Source: Przewalskia tangutica
Lineage: Eukaryota; Streptophyta; Magnoliopsida; Solanales; Solanaceae
NCBI GenBank assembly: GCA_029844215.1
Contig: CM056720.1
Span: 28,451,711 to 28,515,710 of the forward strand
DNA length: 64,000 nucleotides
Direction of reading: 5' to 3'
The translations under genes and the position numbers were made by a program. How positions within the stretch are numbered: the first letter of the stretch is position 1; the number at the start of each line of letters is the position of its first letter. This document shows positions 11,257 through 23,014 of this stretch, in pieces. Below the pieces are notes generated by a model. It saw nothing but the letters and a program-made list of their open reading frames with translations, searched no databases and was not told the DNA's origin.

Positions 11257-14200
11257 TTACAAGTAGAAAAGTGAATTACCCGGAGGCGCTGGGAATAGGT
11301 GAGATACTTCGCCTCATGTCCTCCTCGCCTTCCCACATCATCTCCTCCTCGAGCTCGCTCCGCCACGTAACTTTGACGAAGCCACGCCCTGGTCCGCAGA
11401 CGCCTAACCCGACGATCGATTATCGCTATGGAATCTCCTCATACGATAACCCCTGGCCACCGGACATCGCCAATCGGATGCACTCTAGATGGATCCTCGA
11501 TACATCTCCTCAAAGATAGAAACATGAAACACCGATGCACCGCTTCCGCACGGACGGCAGATCCAACTCATAGGCAACCTTGCCTACCTCGCGACAACCG
11601 ATAGGCCCAATGTACTGGCCGAAGTTTCCTTTCTTCCCGAATCTCATCACACCTTCATGGGTGACACCTTCGTAAAAACCCAATCTTCAACTCGAACCCG
11701 CATGCCGACGACGATGATCCGTGATATGACTTCGCCGACTGAGTCGCCAAGAACCTCTCCCGGATAAGCTTCACCTTATCCATCGTCATTGCATCAAACC
11801 GTCCCACTAATCGCACTCGCCTACATCAAACCAACCTATCGGCGATCCGCACTTCCTCCCATACAAGGCCTCATAAGGCGCCATCCAATACCGGAGTGGT
11901 AGCTATTATGATACGCAAACTCAACTAGAGGCAAATGATCCTCCCACTACCCTCGGTCGATAACACAAAGCTCGCAAAGATATCCTCAAGAGTCCGATAG
12001 CGCCACCGTCCCGTCTCGCGGATGGAATGCGCATTCGACTCACCGCCCCTAAACCCTTCTCGAAAGACCTCCGTAAGTTAGCCGAACCGGCTCCTCGTCT
12101 GATATGATCGAAATAGGACTCCATGCACCGACGATCTTCTGATGTAAAGTTCGCATAATCTCACCAAAAGTCGCCCCGACGGAAGAAAGTGGGCTGATTT
12201 CACACCGCCGACGATAACCCATATAGAATCATGTCTCCTCCGAGCGAGGTAATCCTCGTGATAAAATCCATGTTGATCACCTCCCACTTCCGTGTCGATC
12301 TCTATCGCTCGCAACAAACCACCGTGCCTTCGTGCTCTACCTTCACCGGCCGACAACACGGCATCGGTTACGAACTCGCAACGCCCCTCTTCAAGCCATC
12401 CCACCAATACACGTATCTAAGGTCGTGGTACATCTTGGTCGACTCGACGGATAGAGTAACGCTACCGTGCTTCCCCAAGAACTCCGCCAAGTCCTCAAAC
12501 ATCCGAACACACAACTCGCTCAAATCTTAGCACCCCATCAAAAGCACCTCAAAAGGACACATCCTCACGAAGAGTCAGATCACGGCATCGCCAAAACCGA
12601 TCATCAAACTGCTGCTCTTCACCTCGACGATGGAAGACTCGCAACCTCTCGAACTCGAACTCCACTGCTATCAGAATCAATCAAACGGACACCAAGGCTC
12701 GCTAACTGATGCAAATCACGAACCATGCCCCTCCTCTCCGGCTGCACATCTGATAGGCTACCCATGAACCTACGACTCGCGGCATCCGCCACAACATCGC
12801 CTTCCCGTGGTACAGATGTCAACATCATAATCCTCGAGCACTCTAACCACCGCCTCGCTGTAAGTTCACCTCTCTCCGCCGAAGATATACCGAGGCTCTG
12901 TGGTCTCAGATAAATATCCACGAACCCCATACAAATAGTGCCTCCAGATCTTCAAGGCGCAATCACCACGCTAACTCCAAATCACGTGGGGTAGTTCCTC
13001 ATGCTTCTTAAGCCGCCGATGCATACACTATAACCTTGCCTCGCCGCATCAACACACAACCCAACCCGATGCCCGACGATCACAATACACGACATAACCG
13101 TCGACCTCTCCGGAAGAGTAAGAACGGGCGGCCGCCGCCTTTAGTAATCGGAAACCCCGCCACACGCATCACCATCAAACTTAGCCGCTCCGAGTCACTT
13201 AGTCAACGGTGCGTAGATAGCAAACTTCTACGAACCGATAATAACTCGCAAGGCCCGTAAATCGCGAACCTCGCTTGAGTAAGAGGTCGAGGCCAACTCG
13301 ATCGCTTCGATCTGGCCGATTCACCCGAATACCATCACCATAATATGCCCAAGAAAAGCCATCAAGTCAACCGTAACTCACACTTCAAAACTTGGCGATA
13401 ATCGCTGGTCTCGAGAATCCTCAAGATAGCCTCAATGCTCCGCATGCTCCCGCCTCGAGCGAATAAACCAAGATGTCATCGATGAACACAATCACAAACG
13501 CGTTCAAAATGGCTTGAACACTGGTTCATCAAATCCATGAATACCACGAGCATCGTCAAACCGAAAGACATAACCCTAAACTCGTAGCGCGCATCGTCCG
13601 AATGCGCCCTAGGGATGTCCGACTCGACTGCACTGATGATAGCCCGACCGCAGATCAACCTTGAAAACATCTCGCTCCTCGCAATCGATCGAACAAATCA
13701 TCAATCCCGGAAGGGGGTATTCGTTTAATGGTCACCTTGTTCACCGCTCAGAATCAACACACATGCGCAGCTGGCCCCGCCCTTCTTCTTCACGAACAAT
13801 ATCGCGCTCCTCGTGAGAAACACTAGGCCCGATGAAGCCCTTCTCCAAAGAAATCTCTCACCGGTCCTTCAACTCTCTCAACTCGGCAAAGCCATCCTGT
13901 ATGGCGAATGGAAATAGGCCGAGTGTCCGCAAGACATCGACATAAAACTCTATCTCCTCTCGTGAGGATACCCGAGGTCATCCGAAACACATCGTGGAAC
14001 TCTCGACTACAGAATCGATCAAAATCTGCACCGCAGCCTCGTGATCAAACACCCGAACGAGATGGTAGATGTACTTCTCGCACCATCTTCCTAGCCTCAG
14101 GTAGGAAATAAACCTACCTCTACGATACAAAGGTTTCTCCCACTCAACAACCGCTCCTCAGAAACCGAACTGCATTACTTCTCTCTCAGCTTCACATTGG

Positions 14201-15755
14201 CGTAGCAAGAAGCTATCCAATCCATACCCATGATCACGCCGAATCACCATATCCAACTCTATCAAGTCGCCAGGGTCCGACGATCAGAATGGTCATCGGC
14301 AAGCCCTATATACCCGCCGAGCTACCACCGAATCACCCATCGCGTAGCTACTCGAAAGTGGTCCATGGACTCGTGCTCTATCCTTATCCTACTAGCAATA
14401 AGTGGAGATATATAGGACAGTAGAACCCGATCTATCAAGGCATACACATCAAACCCAAACCGATAAGGTACTGCGATTTACATCGTGAGGCCTCCGATCC
14501 CGCCCGACAAGGCATAAATGCGTTCGAGGACCGCTAGAATCGACCCGCGCACGACCTCCGCCACACTGCCGACTACGAGTACCTTGACTCCGGGCGAGTA
14601 AATGTAGGAGATGAAGAAGACTCCTACGAAAGAACTCGTAGTCGACTTCACCATCAAGATCGCCTTGGTCGGACAGCCGCAGCGACCGCCGCTACAATCG
14701 TAATAAACTCCCATAGCAGCACTCACACCCCGGGATCTACCGACGGCCACACCGGCGGGTGGTCCCGATCGCCGCACTCTCGCCGCTCGACGCTCAAGTC
14801 CCCGGGGCCCCGGTCCGCCGAATATCTCCGCTGGGCCGGCGACGGCGCAGAGTACTCAGCCGGGCCGTGGTGCAAATCTAGATCGCCGCTGGTGCCGCCA
14901 CCACGATAGCTACCAAAGCGACCTCGCCTGCCCCGGTCTTCTCGCTGTCACAACCTGCCGGGCCTTACGCCTCGCATCCAAGCGCACGAGCTCGCATGCG
15001 CGTAATATCCATGCTCGTCAAGAGCCACACCCGCACAAGACTCGCCATATAATCATCTAGCCCTGACGTAGCGATGCACCGCCCTCCATTCGCTACCAAT
15101 GCAGGGACATATCGAGCCAACGAATCAAACTCAACGCTGTACTTCTAATCGCGCCCTCTCTGCCTCAAAGAACAAAAATTGTTTACCGCGCCTCCTCATC
15201 CGCGAGGCAAGAAGGAGCGATAAAGCCTCCGGAACTCGCCCCAAGCCGGGACGCTGCGGTTTCCCGATAACTCCCACGATCAAACCAATCGATCGCAGAC
15301 ACGCAGCCTATGCGAACCGGCGTCACGTACTCGGTCTCAAGCCTCGATCACCCGCATGATCCTTCAGAATCGACGGATGAACTCGCGATCATCCTCCCGC
15401 CCGACCAGAAACTCGCGGGCTACAACTCAGAAATCCCGTAGTCTCAAATCGTCGCCTCGTGAACCACTGCATCGCTGGGCCGGAATCGAATCGCCGATCC
15501 ACTGCTCTCACGTTCGCCACGATCTCGCCGCAATCGCCATCTCTCTCAGAATCTATCTCATCTCGCTTCCAGCCGCTGGACCGAGGTGAGGTACCGTGGT
15601 ATCATCACCACGGCCGCGCCCTAAACCCTCTCAGGTCGGCGCATCGTGGAACTCGCTGCCTCGTATAGATCGGGCCCGAGCCTCGTGACTCTGTCCCACT
15701 AGCGCCTCCTTGGCCGCTTTGCCCTTCTCGGGCCCGTTGCCTTACGTGGAGGCAT
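11257..15755 (-). pseudogene. gag-pol: Broken gag-pol polyprotein of element A
   Basis: The start is the ATG at 15753-15755 (MPPRKATGP), as in B and C; the equivalent stop lies at 11257-11259. Reading right to left I recognise a gag N-terminus (14900-15755), a protease-like segment near 14400-14460 (DVYALID then a frameshift), reverse transcriptase near 13440-13830 (EFRVMSFGLT, VFMDLMN), an RNase H end near 12619-12930 (RRWLE, VVADA, MGSLSDVQ), integrase near 11850-12400 (DSIWVIV, VKSAHFLP) and a C-terminal tail near 11270-11560. The product would copy element RNA to DNA and integrate it. No frame exceeds about 110 residues; comparison with C shows dozens of small indels, mostly at CTG, CAG and CCG. 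It cannot be active as written. Confidence 0.85.
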
Positions 15756-15941
15756 AATCATAGAGAAAAGGGATACGTTAGAAGGGTCCGACTTATAACA
15801 CGCCTCTAAGGCACGATCTCGTATGAGAAGAATGGAAACCAATCCTAAATATCCTATAGCCTCCGACATTGGGTGGTGCACAACACACCGATAATCAAGA
15901 CTTACTAGATACGATCTGTAGACACTTTCCGAGGATTAATC

Positions 15942-15952
15942 GCTCGATACCA
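15942..15952 (-). other. Primer-binding site of element A
   Basis: It reads TGGTATCGAGC on the element strand, just after the LTR end TGACAAAAG. It matches the complement of initiator tRNA-Met except for one base missing from the CAG triplet. Confidence 0.8.
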
Positions 15953-15956
15953 CTTT

Positions 15957-18349
15957 TGTCACGATTCGCCCGGTTCGTGGATCGTGCCTTACCCGCACCC
16001 AAGTAGTCATACATCGAGTAATCAGAACATAAGACAAGACAAGAAACATTATGAAAAGAGAAAGCTTTATCTGATGAAAAGCTTGCCTTTCTCATATATA
16101 TATAACCCAAGTTTTGCGCTACATCCCAACTGCATAATAGACTACTGCACTTCTAAGAAGTAACAACTATGGCGGATGTTCTCGCCATACCCCGAATGTA
16201 CAAAACTATCTACAATACAGTGAGATCATACCTAAAAGTCGAGCCTCCGAGAAGATGGAGCTCTGACACCAAAGCAAAGAGATCCTAAGGACGTGGATCT
16301 AGCACTGCTGCCCTTACCGCGCAGATTTAACGCACCTCAAGGAGGTCAAGACAACAGTACTAAGTATGTGAAATCAGAAATACTTTAAATGAAATCATAT
16401 CATTTTAAAACCAATTTACAAATATGCATCAAACAACCAATGTAATCGCATAGTGCCATATCATAACAAGAGCAACAATAGGTAAATCAGAATAGGTCTT
16501 TTCTAGGTCGCGAATGATCGGGTGGGCCAATCGCCTGTAGTATCATTATGCAAGCCTAATCTCGACTTCGTAGTCCGCATAGGCCACTCACATAGCCCGC
16601 ACGGTATAACCCCGCATCGAGGGTAGCTACTCCTGCATCGCCCCGACTCGTAGTCCGCACGCCACATGCATCGCATGAGGTATAACCCCGCACACTAACC
16701 TCGAACTCTCGTAGCCCGCATAGGTCCCCGACCCGCATGAGGTATTCTCGAATCACGTCCTGCATCACCGAAGTTCACCCCATCGGAGGCGCCTTAACCC
16801 CTGTGATCATGTCAAGATGTGAGTGATATTATACTAACATAACAGCTTATCGTTAAACAACATAAGCACAACAAGCATACTCTCTTATACAAACGTTACA
16901 AGACACTAACACACATAGCATCATATTATGTCTATTTTTCAAACAATCTTACTACACTTTACAGAAATCAATACAAGGTTTTTATAAACAAATAAGTAAA
17001 CAATTCCTTTTATCTTTCTTAAGTTGTTATACCTAACTTCCCATAAAGCTAGTATAACTATTAAGCTTTTTGTTTAAAAACAAAACATTTCTCTTCTGTT
17101 AAAAATGATTCAGTATTCTTTTGAAATGCTTTAAGATCCTTATTATTCAGCGTAAGTCGCAAGACATCGCCGTAAGTATTATTCAGCTTAAGTCAAAAGA
17201 CATTGCCGTAAGTATTATTCGCTTAACACACGACGCTCACCGTACTACATATATATTTAAAATATCATGCTCAAGAGTATAGAAGAATCACATACCTTCT
17301 CGCGAAACCACCGCCAAGTCGAATATGTCGCCAAGGCAGAATCAAATTATAATAGTCAACACGCCTATCAACGCTCAGACTATTCTCAGAAATGCTTCTA
17401 AGCGTAGGTTCTCTATTCTACGAAAATTGGGCAGCACTTCCCTACCCGTCAAGCTACTCAAGTCTATCAGGAAAACAAATTCTATGTAAGTATAGTTCAA
17501 TTATTCTTCTTTAAACCCTTCTAATCGTGATAACAATCAATTCTATTCTTTAATATCCTTCTAAGTATTTTATACTTATTCCTATACTTCTACAAAGATG
17601 TATTCTCTAATTACAAAGGAAGGATAAGATTATTTACCTCGATAAGCCCAAAATTATCCAAGTAAAAACGCGATCCCGAGCAAGGTTTAGCTCCTAATTT
17701 GTACGCTCCGATAGCTCTAAGAACCCTTAGAAGTTCTTCACAACTTCTACTAAGTACTAAGGATTTGGGCTAGGTATTTAGGAATAGTAATTATACTTGG
17801 AAGACAACATTTCTACCAAGGAGGGGGTAGATTTCGGCCAGACTACTAGGCTAGAGGGGAGTGTTTCGCCAAGGCCTTCACAAGGAGAGTGAGTGTTGGA
17901 CTAAAAATGCTCACAAGGGAGAGGAGGGATTTTAGACTTGAAAGTTAATTTGTGGATGAAGAACTCTTCATCAAGGGGTATTTATAGGCTTTAAGGGCTA
18001 GGATGATGCCAAGTGCAAGGTGTAGGTGAGGATTCACCCAAGTGCCCTTATCCACAAAATATCACAAATATCCTACCAACTCCAAGCCCTTCCAATCGCC
18101 CTATACCGCCCACACATCCATCAATTAGAGGTGACAAGTGTCGCCTCGTTGGTCCAAGGTGTTTCGCCTCTGAAAAATCCGCAAAAATAGAAATGACATA
18201 GCCGAATTTTCCCGTCAAGTAGTTGTATAAAACGCTTCGCGGAAACGATTCTTTTGTTTAGTCAGGCCCAAAAACGCCCCATGCCTAAACTTTTGGGTTA
18301 AGCTTTCAGACGCACGCCTCACGCATATACTCCGAAATACGGTATAACA
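15957..18349 (-). repeat. 5' LTR of element A
   Basis: Pairs with 8698-11119. AT-rich parts are essentially identical, for example around 9580-9720 against 16830-16980. Differences are short losses in GC-rich words. A minus-strand TATA box lies at 17979-17986. It ends ATAACA, followed by the TTATT duplication. Confidence 0.9.
17979..17986 (-). promoter_or_regulatory. TATA box, A 5' LTR
   Basis: TATTTATA on plus is TATAAATA on minus, in the U3 region. This copy would drive transcription of element A leftwards through gag-pol. Confidence 0.65.
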
Positions 18350-19178
18350 TTATTCTTCATTCTTTTCTAACACAAGTTCATCCATACATAATAACAATAA
18401 GTAATATCCAATTACTTTAAAATAAGATGGACTTTTACCTCATTTTTGTGCCCAAAAATGCCCCAAAACAGTCCGGTCTTTATTGGTGCGCAGCTGCTTT
18501 CGCCCACTTCTTCAAGTTCCAATCACATATATGTACCCCTACAACCTTAGAGCAACTTCTCTTTGAATCTCACTTCCAAAGTCGACTAACCCCTGTGGTT
18601 TTGGCATCAACTTTCGCCAAGACAAGTAAAAACGTAGAATATTAATCTAGGCTTAGCACTTGGTTTAAGGGCATAATCTTGGAGAAATAAATTGATCAAC
18701 AATGGTTGTTCTTAGCCAAGGGGCTCTCGAAATTATGGAGCTAAAGAGGAGAAGATGAGAGCTTATTTTTTGGTCTAAGTGTAAAGTGATCCAAGTCTTG
18801 CAAGACTTGATATGTATAGCCAAGTGGAGTGGGACCCATGTCCACTTGTCCTCTCAAAATATCTAATTTGTTGTCATCTTAGCAAGACAAGTGGAGGTGC
18901 CACATGTCGCCTCCGATTGGTCCAAAATATTATAATTTTTCAAGGTCCCCGCGAAATTGTGAAATTCTACGAACCCATATTATCAATTCCAACACCTTAT
19001 AATCCAATACTAAGTCCATAAATCCAATTAGAAGTATTATACTCCAAGTTAATAATTTTTTCATTACATTTTTTCCAAATTTTCCTTAAGAAAATGTAAT
19101 TATTCTTTCCTTCCAAAATTCAAATCTTAAATCCTTAATCACGTTCTCAATTAGTAGCCCCGTATTACTGGTGTAACA
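18350..19178 (-). repeat. Left LTR of element E, terminal part
   Basis: Begins with the second TTATT copy and ends GGTGTAACA, followed by a pyrimidine run and TTAGAAACATTCGTCC, the sequence that follows every 3' LTR in this window. The AT-rich text from about 18360 to 19170 has no visible gene; a short plus frame near 18427-18645 has no features I recognise. Confidence 0.75.
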
Positions 19179-19956
19179 TCCTTCCCCCCTTAGAAACATT
19201 CGTCCTCGAATGTTCATCTAAGGTCTCAATAGTTAGCTAGTATTCCACGATTCTCAATTATTCCATGTCCCAATCTTACATTATCCCTCCTCATACTGTA
19301 AGATAGTTTCTCATAATCTCAATATCATAGTTTCTCATAATCTCAATATCATGTTGTCCTAATCACAACAACCATATTTACTCCATAAAAATATTATTCG
19401 CATCTCACTTAAGCATACAACACAGCTTAATCTAATAACATGGTATGTCCATAAGTCAATTAAACCTGATCTTTCAAGAGTCTATCACAATATTAGTCAG
19501 TTTATTACCTCTTGACTATTCCAAATAAGTACATATATAAAGCCTAGCGTGGATTCAATAAACTGCTTCACACCTTTCAAGTAATTATTAAGGCCTAACC
19601 AACTCATGGTAACTCATAATCATTCTAGGCAAATACACATATGACCCCAAATAAATACGCTGCATGCATACACATCATCATTATACCAATTGTACAATAG
19701 TTTTACCAACTTGGATACGAAGTCCATATAATCCTTTCTCGTCATCGTTGCCTTTCTCATATCTCAATCAAAAGAACACGTTAGAGAGAGACTACCCTAA
19801 CAACACGCCTCTATCGCACGATCTCAGAGTGAGAAGAAGGAAACTAATCCTAAATGTACTATAGCCTCTCGCTTATAGACGTGGTGCACAACACATTGAT
19901 AAACAAGACTTACTATACACTCCTCAGACACGCCGAGGACTAATCGCCAGATACCA
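19179..19956 (-). mobile_element. Interior of element E: about 0.8 kb, no coding seen
   Basis: It lies between the left LTR end at 19178 and a primer-binding site at 19945-19955. The left side carries the polypurine tract (TCCTTCCCCCCTTAG on plus). The right side carries the leader shared with other elements, including GAGAAGAAGGAAACTAATCC near 19831. Between them is AT-rich text with no gag or pol word that I can find. E therefore looks like a large retrotransposon derivative: two LTRs of roughly 3.6 kb around a tiny non-coding interior. An internal deletion of a coding ancestor is the alternative. Confidence 0.65.
19945..19955 (-). other. Primer-binding site of element E
   Basis: On the element strand it reads TGGTATCTGGC against the usual TGGTATCAGAGC. 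It is more decayed than in A-D, which fits E being the oldest layer. Confidence 0.6.
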
Positions 19957-20535
19957 CTCACGCCCTAAATCCAAGCTGGATCGTGCCCCTACCGAGCACC
20001 CTTCTACCCATACAACATAAATAAACTGCTAAGATAAATAACACTCATTTTTTTAAAACAAAGGCAAAGGAAAGGCTTCAGATAAATATAAATCACCCGA
20101 AGTGGTCTACGCTGCATAACAATGTAAATACAACTTACACCACCCAACCCACATATGAATACATACCTCTAAGAAGGTGACAACAACTATGACGGACAAG
20201 GCCCCACTGCACTTCGAATATACCTAGACATAATGACAAACTCCGAACTTGGAGCCATCTCAAACGTCAACAAGGATCCTAAGATCGCGGATTCACAATC
20301 AGGTACCTATACCGCGAACATGAACGCAGCCCCCTAAGGGGGTCAGTACAACAAGTACTAAGTATGGAACGGAAATAAAGTACATTAAACAAGATCATAA
20401 CTGTACAAAAGAATGACAGGGGCAAGTATAAAAATTAAAATACCAGATCCGACCGTGCCATTTTAACTCATGAAATAAATCGTACATTAATCATTCTTTT
20501 CCTTCTTTCAATAAGAATTAACATCATATTCTTAT
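19957..20535 (-). repeat. Right LTR of element E, first part
   Basis: Starts TCACGCCC, a decayed form of the usual TGTCACGACCC, just after the primer-binding site, and is interrupted by B at 20536. It resumes at 30020. No gene is seen. Confidence 0.65.
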
Positions 20536-22893
20536 TGTCACGACCCATTCCGGGGCCCGTAACTGGTGCCTTACCGGGGCACCCAAGTACTCATACATCA
20601 GAGTAATCAGCGGAAATATAAAACAAGACATGAAACAGTTTATAAAATAAGACACAGTTTATGTGAACAAACGTCGCCTTTCGGCATATATATATAAACA
20701 AGGTTTAGCGCTACATCCGACATCGCATAAACATGACTACAGCACTTAAGGAAAAATATAACTATGGCGGGCCCCGCCATACCCCGATCAGATAAAACTA
20801 TCTACAACAGAGATCATACCAAAGAGTAGAGCCTCCTAAGAGATGGAGCTCCCGACACCAACGTAGAGATCCTATGACGCGGATCTAGCACCGCTGCCCT
20901 TACCGCAGATTAACGCAGCCCCAAGGAGGTCGATAACAGTACCAAGTATGTGAAACTATAAAGAATCAAATGAAATCAAAGTATTTAAAACCTTTCACAA
21001 ATACACCGCTCAATTGCACATAGTGCCACATCACAAACAACAACAGAATAGAAAACTGTAACAGTCTATTCTAGGCCGCGAATGATCAAGCAAGGCTAAT
21101 CGCCCATAGTATCATTCTCGCGTGCCTAGTCCTCGACTTCCGCACTCGCATAGGTCACACACGCACTGCACGAGGTATTCCCGCATCGGGGCAGCTAACC
21201 CCAGATCCGCCTAGGCTCCCGCAGCCCGCATAGCCTCAAAAGACCGTGATAGTCTCACAGCATCGCATAGAATCCCCGTGATCAAGCTAAACACCGAATG
21301 ATCAATCCTGAGCATACCGCTGCTCCGCATAGTCTCACAGACCGCATAGGCCGTATAGACCAAGATCAAGGGCAAGCCCTGTATAACAAATGGGGTAGGT
21401 GATACAATAACAAGACAACGGACTTACCTGCTAGCAACGTAAGCACAATGAAGAATGACCCCTTACACGATTTCAAGACACTAACCTGTAGCATCATAAT
21501 ATGTCTACTTATCACACAAATCTTACTACACTTAATGTAAATCAATACAAGGCTTTTATAAACAAACAAGTAAATGCCTTTTATCTTTCTTAAGTTGTTA
21601 TACCTAACTTCCCATAAAGCTAGTATAACTCTTAAGCTTTTGTTTTAAAACCAAATATTTATCTTCTAAAATGATTCAAGATTCTTTTGAAATGCTTCAG
21701 CTTCTTGTTATTCAAAGTTAAGCCAGGCATTCTGTAAGTATTATTCGTGCTAAGTCAAAGACATTGCCGTAGTTATTATTCGCTAACACACGTACGCCTA
21801 CCGCATCATATATTGTAAAATATCATGCTTTAGGAAGAATCACATACCTTCTCAAATAAAACCACCGCCAAGTCAATATGTCGCGCAGAGAGTCACCATA
21901 ATAGTCATGCATCTATCAAAGACTACTCAAGGTCATTCTAAACAGAGGGTTCACAATTTACGGAAAGTCGGGCAAGACTCTCCTACCCATGAGCTATATA
22001 AGTTCATCGTGGAAAACAAATTCCATGTAAGTACTGATTGATTATTCTTCTTTAAACCCTTCACTGTGGTAATACCAATTCTATTCTCGTGATATCCTTC
22101 TAAGTATTTAATACTTATTCAATACTACTACAAGATGTATTCTCTAATTCAAAAGAGGGTTAGGATTAGTTACCCTGTAAGCCCAAAAATATCCTAGATA
22201 AAGTCGCACTGAGCAAGGTTTAGCTCCTAAGTTGTACGCTCCAGAGTCTAAGAAACCTTAAGTTCTTCACAACTTCTACTAAGTACTACGGGATTTGGGC
22301 TAAGGTATTTTGGGCATTATAACGATACTAGAAGACAACTTTTCTACCAAGGAGGGGTAGATTTCTGCCAGGCTAGGGGTAGGCCTCGCCAAACTCACCT
22401 GGGGAGGAGAGGTGTTGGGCGAAAGGCTAAGGGAGAGAGAGGATTTTTTCAAGACTTGGAAGATAACTTGTGGATGAAGAACTCTTCATCTCTAAGGGTA
22501 TTTATAGCTCAAGCCTTCGCCAACCAATGGCCAAGATGAAGACAAGTGCAAGGCAAGTGTAGGTGAGGATTAACTATACACAAATATCCTACCAACTCCT
22601 CGATTTGTGCACAAGGCACAAAAACGTGCCATGGTTTCTTCAATTCGCCCAAATGGACGATTCGTCCACCAATGGGAGGTGCCAAGTGTCGCCTCCCGCT
22701 GGTCCAAAATGTTTCGCCTCTCTAAAAATCCGCAAATTAGCAATGGCATAGCCGAATTTTCCTACGAAAGTCGTGGAAACGCTTCGCCTGAAACGATTGT
22801 TTTAGCGAGTCAGGTACAAAAAAACGCCCAAGGCTAACTTTAAGGCCAACTTTTTGACGTATTTCACGCATATACTGGAAATACGGTATAACA
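20536..22893 (-). repeat. 3' LTR of element B
   Basis: It runs from TGTCACGACCCATT to CGGTATAACA, with a minus-strand TATA box at 22499-22506. The pyrimidine run TTCTCCCTCCTTAG at 22894-22907 is the polypurine tract on the element strand. Confidence 0.9.
22499..22506 (-). promoter_or_regulatory. TATA box, B 3' LTR
   Basis: TATTTATA on plus, TATAAATA on minus, followed downstream on the element strand by the conserved AGAGATGAAGAGTTCTTCAT block. Confidence 0.65.
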
Positions 22894-23014
22894 TTCTCCC
22901 TCCTTAGAAACATTCGTCCCGAATGTTCCTTCACAAGACAAATATCGGAAGCTTAAACAGTAAGTGCCACACGGGCCACAAAAATAACACTTAGGCATAA
23001 ATGATAACGAAAAT

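Larger units (their letters stand above)
8698..18349 (-). mobile_element. Element A: full-length Ty3/gypsy LTR retrotransposon
   Basis: Two LTRs of about 2.4 kb (8698-11119 and 15957-18349) flank a 4.8 kb interior. It has a perfect 5 bp target duplication, TTATT. Gag starts near 15755 and the pol frame ends near 11257, all on the minus strand. Domain order is gag, protease, reverse transcriptase, RNase H, integrase and a chromodomain-like tail, which is the gypsy order. The coding region is broken many times. It is inserted in the left LTR of E. B and C belong to the same or a sister family. Confidence 0.9.

Noticed and set aside
11148..11519. A 123-residue plus-strand frame
   Set aside because: Antisense shadow of the C-terminal integrase region of element A.
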